Positions 32,829-35,381 of a stretch of 35,381 nucleotides of DNA are shown here, one piece after another. The stretch spans positions 1 to 35,381 of the forward strand of contig CAJYHS010000115.1 of assembly GCA_913774715.1 (NCBI GenBank). Reading direction: 5' to 3'. Below the pieces are notes generated by a model that did no database searches, was not told where the DNA came from, and saw nothing but the letters and a program-made list of their open reading frames with translations. The position numbers were made by a program, and so were the translations under genes. The number at the start of each line of letters is the position of its first letter. Position 1 is the first letter of the stretch. The DNA is from an uncultured Siphonobacter sp. (GTDB lineage Bacteria; Bacteroidota; Bacteroidia; Cytophagales; Spirosomataceae).

Positions 32829-33620
32829 TTATAACGATACGGGCATTTCAGTTGCCGCGTCGTCGGCTATTTTGCGGGCGTTGTCTTCACCCAACCAGCG
32901 ATCAATAAGGTAGTGAACCAGGTACAAAACGGGTATCATCAGAATCGAAATGATGAATTTATAGAGGTAGTTATTAAGTGCTACCGAAAGAGCCTGTTTG
33001 GCAGACCAGTTACTGAAGATATAGAAGGCAACGAAAACCACAACAAAGCTGTCGATGAGTTGAGAAACCAGCGTTGAGCCAGTCGCCCGAATCCAGATGT
33101 GCTTGTGGCCGGTGTGTTTGCGGAGGTATTGGAAAACGGTAACGTCCAGAAATTGAGCTAATAGGAACGCCGTAATCGAGCCGACAATAATCCCTAAGCC
33201 CTGCCGAAAGATCGTTTTATAGGCAAAATCAATGTTAAAATTATTAGTACCCTTGTTTACGTCCATCCAGAATTGAGCCGGAGGTAAAGTCGTTGCGGTA
33301 TAAATGATAAAAAACGAATAGGTAATCAAACCCGCCGTCAGAAAGGATAACCAGCGAACGCCTTTTCGACCAAAATATTCATTAATCATATCTCCTATGA
33401 TGAATACAATGGGCCAGTTTAAGGCTCCCGCGGCTTGGTTGAAAGACCATTTATCGCCCCAGGGCGTTGGAATATTTGCTGGATTCATGCCCAAAACGCC
33501 TTCGACGGAAAAGATTTTGCCCCCGATAATCTCGGCGACCAGAGCATTGGTAATAAATAAGCCGGATAAAACGAAAAAGAGAATTTGACGTTTGGAGCTG
33601 AATAAAGCCTGGTCTTGCAT
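32829..33620 (-). CDS. Queuosine-precursor transporter, YhhQ/VUT family
   Basis: A 263-aa membrane protein from the ATG at 33620 (MQDQALFSSKRQILFFVLSG). The frame stays open to 33713, but that stretch is the hairpin terminator of the upstream gene, so the shorter form is chosen. About six membrane segments are visible (for example ILFFVLSGLFITNALVAEII, SFLTAGLITYSFFIIYTATT, VGSITAFLLAQFL). Family blocks are GDMINEYFGRKGVRW, the TGSTLVSQLIDSFVVVF region and the segment YKFIISILMIPVLYLVHYLI. YhhQ-type proteins take up queuine or preQ1 for tRNA modification; the Bacteroidota form is longer than the E. coli protein because of an insert at about residues 50-75. The exact substrate is inferred from family. 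Confidence 0.9.
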   Translation of the reverse strand: MQDQALFSSKRQILFFVLSGLFITNALVAEIIGGKIFSVEGVLGMNPANIPTPWGDKWSFNQAAGALNWPIVFIIGDMINEYFGRKGVRWLSFLTAGLITYSFFIIYTATTLPPAQFWMDVNKGTNNFNIDFAYKTIFRQGLGIIVGSITAFLLAQFLDVTVFQYLRKHTGHKHIWIRATGSTLVSQLIDSFVVVFVAFYIFSNWSAKQALSVALNNYLYKFIISILMIPVLYLVHYLIDRWLGEDNARKIADDAATEMPVSL

Positions 33621-33676
33621 GATCAAATGGGAGCTGGGAAAAGCGGTCTGAACTGACAAGAAAGCCATTTTTCCTG

Positions 33677-33732
33677 AAAAAACGTTCGCGTCCCTCCGCA
33701 AAATATCTTGCAAAAGGACGCGAACGTTTTTT
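33677..33732 (-). terminator. Intrinsic terminator of alaA
   Basis: AAAAAACGTTCGCGTCC (33677-33693) and GGACGCGAACGTTTTTT (33716-33732) form a 17-bp perfect stem with a 22-nt loop, 15 bp after the alaA stop. The T run is on both arms. Confidence 0.9.
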
Positions 33733-33747
33733 ATGATAGCTTAGCAA

Positions 33748-35001
33748 CTAGACCAAGGGAGCAACCACTGCGGGTTCAGCTACGGTTTTTTTTTCAGTAC
33801 CATTTACAAGAAAATTCTCAATGCGGTTCGCTGCCAGGTTCAACTGCTCAATTGGAGGTAATGTCACAATGCGGAAGTGATCGTCTTTGGCGTAGTTAAA
33901 GCCCGTACCCGGAACGAGTAGGACCCGTTCGTTCACCAGAAGCTCGTACACAAACTGCTCATCATTGGCAAAACTGAACCGTTTCAGATCCAGTTTAGGA
34001 AATAAGTATAAGGCCCCTTTCGGTTTTACGCAGGTAATGCCCGGAATGGCCGTAATGCGATCATAGATGAATTGCATTTGCTGATATAAACGACCGGAAG
34101 GAATAACTAAGTCATTGATACTCTGATAGCCTCCTAAAGCCGTCTGAATGGCAAACTGGGCCGGAACATTACCGCAAAGACGCAGACTGGCCAGTAAGTT
34201 TAATCCTTCAATGTACGATTTCGCCTTGTGCTTGGCACCACTCAGAATCATCCAGCCGCCGCGAAAACCAGCCGCCCGGTAATTTTTTGATAAGCCACCA
34301 AACGTTAAACAAAGTGTTTCTGTAGCAAACGTCCCCATGGGGTAATGGACGGCTCCGTCGTACAGGATTTTATCATAAATCTCATCGGAGAAGATCATTA
34401 ACTGATGTTCTTCGGCGATGCGGGCAATGCGGGCAAGTACGTCTTTGGAATAAACGGCTCCTGTGGGATTATTGGGATTAATCAGCACAATTGCTTTGGT
34501 GCGACGAGTAATTTTACGCTCAATATCCTGAATATCAGGATTCCAGTCCGATTCTTCATCGCAGATGTAATGCACGGGTTTGCCGCCTGCCAGAGCTACC
34601 GAAGTCGTCCATAAAGGATAATCGGGAGAAGGAACCAGTACTTCATCCTGATCGTCAAGTAAGGCCTGCATGGTCAGCAGGATCAATTCACTTACCCCAT
34701 TACCGATGTACACATCATCAATACCAACGCCCGGAATACCAATGCTTTGCGTGTAGTGCATCACCGCTTTACGGGCCGCGAAAAGTCCTCGGGAATCGGA
34801 ATAACCCTGAGCATCCCGAATGTTCACGATCATGTCGTGAATAATTTCGTCGGGGGCGTCAAACCCAAAAGGGGCGGGGTTACCGATGTTCAGTTTGAGG
34901 ATTTTGTAGCCCTGGGCTTCCAGCTCCAGAGCTTTTTCATACACGGGTCCACGAATTTCGTATCGCAGACTGTCCAGTCGAGTCGATTTGTAAAAAGCCA
35001 T
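33748..35001 (-). CDS. alaA: Alanine aminotransferase AlaA-like (PLP fold type I)
   Basis: A 417-aa protein from the ATG at 35001 (MAFYKSTRLDSLRYEIRGPV); the TTG three codons upstream is rejected. It aligns with E. coli AlaA along its whole length: LKLNIGNPAPFGFDAPDEI, AQGYSDSRGLF, IYIGNGVSEL-type VYIGNGVSELILLTMQALL, LVPSPDYPLWTTSV, INPNNPTGAVYSK and FSDEIYDKILYDGA. The PLP lysine is K239 in FGGLSKNYRAAGFRGGW, with N177, D206 and Y209 completing the cofactor site. AlaA makes alanine from pyruvate and glutamate in the cytosol. The length exceeds E. coli AlaA by about a dozen residues, a loose tail ending AEPAVVAPLV. It is monocistronic with a strong terminator. Confidence 0.93.
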   Translation of the reverse strand: MAFYKSTRLDSLRYEIRGPVYEKALELEAQGYKILKLNIGNPAPFGFDAPDEIIHDMIVNIRDAQGYSDSRGLFAARKAVMHYTQSIGIPGVGIDDVYIGNGVSELILLTMQALLDDQDEVLVPSPDYPLWTTSVALAGGKPVHYICDEESDWNPDIQDIERKITRRTKAIVLINPNNPTGAVYSKDVLARIARIAEEHQLMIFSDEIYDKILYDGAVHYPMGTFATETLCLTFGGLSKNYRAAGFRGGWMILSGAKHKAKSYIEGLNLLASLRLCGNVPAQFAIQTALGGYQSINDLVIPSGRLYQQMQFIYDRITAIPGITCVKPKGALYLFPKLDLKRFSFANDEQFVYELLVNERVLLVPGTGFNYAKDDHFRIVTLPPIEQLNLAANRIENFLVNGTEKKTVAEPAVVAPLV

Positions 35002-35034
35002 ACGCGGCAAAAGTCTGGTAATAGGACACTGAAA

Positions 35035-35260
35035 AATTTAGTTTTCAGTTTACGAACTGAGAAACTAAATTATTTTAAAATATGTACTCAAAACTTCGGA
35101 TGAGGTTCGCAATTTCGCGACATTTGAGGAAAGATGAAGCGATTCATTCAGAATATTCTACGAAATCAGTAGAATATTTTGTTAGAGGTCGCTCTGGAAC
35201 CAACGAAGCAACATTTTTAGTTATTCATATTATTTGCATACGCACTGATGTTGTGCGTAT
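35035..35260. promoter_or_regulatory. Intergenic region with three dyads upstream of the oxidoreductase gene
   Basis: The gap between alaA and the divergent oxidoreductase gene carries: AATTTAGTTTTCAGTT/AACTGAGAAACTAAATT (35035-35071, one bulge); AATATTCTAC/GTAGAATATT (35152-35178); and ATACGCAC/GTGCGTAT (35238-35260, perfect 8-bp arms with a 7-nt spacer), the last only 15 bp before the ATG. No T run follows any of them, so terminators are unlikely. They are candidate operators or leader hairpins. Confidence 0.5.
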
Positions 35261-35275
35261 TACCTCTACTCTATT

Positions 35276-35381
35276 ATGACATCAACAACGAATACTATTC
35301 GCGTATTAGTGGTGGGCTGCGGCAACATGGGAACCTCCCACGCCCTGGCCTATCAGAATCTGGAAGGCTTTGAGATCTGTG
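35276..35381 (+). CDS. Gfo/Idh/MocA-family oxidoreductase (N-terminus only)
   Basis: A partial gene running off the right edge. From the ATG at 35276 it encodes MTSTTNTIRVLVVGCGNMGT followed by SHALAYQNLEGFEIC. The VVGCGNMGTSHA stretch is the NAD(P)-binding Rossmann motif GxGxxG and SHA follows as in the Gfo/Idh/MocA dehydrogenases, which oxidise sugars, inositols or related polyols. The catalytic domain is outside the window, so the substrate is not known. The upstream dyads at 35035-35260 may control it. Confidence 0.8.
   Translation, partial: MTSTTNTIRVLVVGCGNMGTSHALAYQNLEGFEIC

Noticed and set aside
33621-33713. Longer N-terminus for the YhhQ-type transporter
   Set aside because: The extra frame runs through the perfect 17-bp terminator of alaA and has no family similarity.

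Overview
The window is chromosomal DNA from a Bacteroidota bacterium, most likely order Cytophagales (Spirosomaceae/Cytophagaceae-like). The evidence is the gene set: a TamL-type BamA homologue, a PorT-like outer-membrane barrel, an ECF sigma/anti-sigma/Spy-like module, SecG with a Pro/Ala-rich tail, a split transketolase, and the cluster miaB - sigma-54 activator - lptE - TPR protein - secG next to groES-groEL. Candidate promoters fit the Bacteroidota form (TTTG, then TAnnTTTG) and Shine-Dalgarno sequences are weak or absent. The genus is not fixed by the sequence. No tRNA, rRNA, CRISPR array, insertion sequence or prophage was seen.

Layout. 1-2700: a three-gene minus-strand set (HAD phosphatase, deoxyribonucleotidase-like protein, YbjJ-like MFS transporter cut by the window edge) faces a DeoR-family regulator across a promoter region that holds a duplicated module. 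2847-6006: YqgE/AlgH protein, an outer-membrane barrel, and a three-gene ECF sigma - anti-sigma - Spy-like envelope-stress module. 6170-12390: split transketolase, Bcp peroxiredoxin, M23 peptidase, FAH-family hydrolase and M48 lipoprotein peptidase. 12481-17577: sucC, a LolD-like ATPase, a DUF481-like barrel and an M14 peptidase, with REPIN-like repeats between genes. 17926-19644: a secreted trehalose-synthase-like GH13 enzyme. 19713-27339: groEL-groES, an unknown gene, secG, a TPR protein, lptE, a sigma-54 activator and miaB. 27570-28760: an orphan HhH-GPD-like gene and a decayed membrane-protein gene. 28823-35381: tamL head to head with an SpoU/TrmH methyltransferase, an unknown gene, a YhhQ-type transporter, alaA, and the start of a Gfo/Idh/MocA oxidoreductase.

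Most genes are core metabolism or envelope biogenesis (LptE, TamL, SecG, LolD-like, M23/M48 peptidases, ECF module). Many transcription units end in clear intrinsic terminators, several of them bidirectional between convergent genes. Points for a second look are mostly regulatory or repeat based: the duplicated deoR promoter module, a dyad shared by the groES and miaB upstream regions, a 30-nt repeat seen at two loci (28/30 identical), three REPIN-like elements, and three dyads ahead of the last gene. I did not find convincing evidence of a wholly new multi-gene system. The least explained protein-coding items are the HhH-GPD-like orphan (27570-28295), the unknown protein at 21925-22632 and the unknown protein at 32136-32699.
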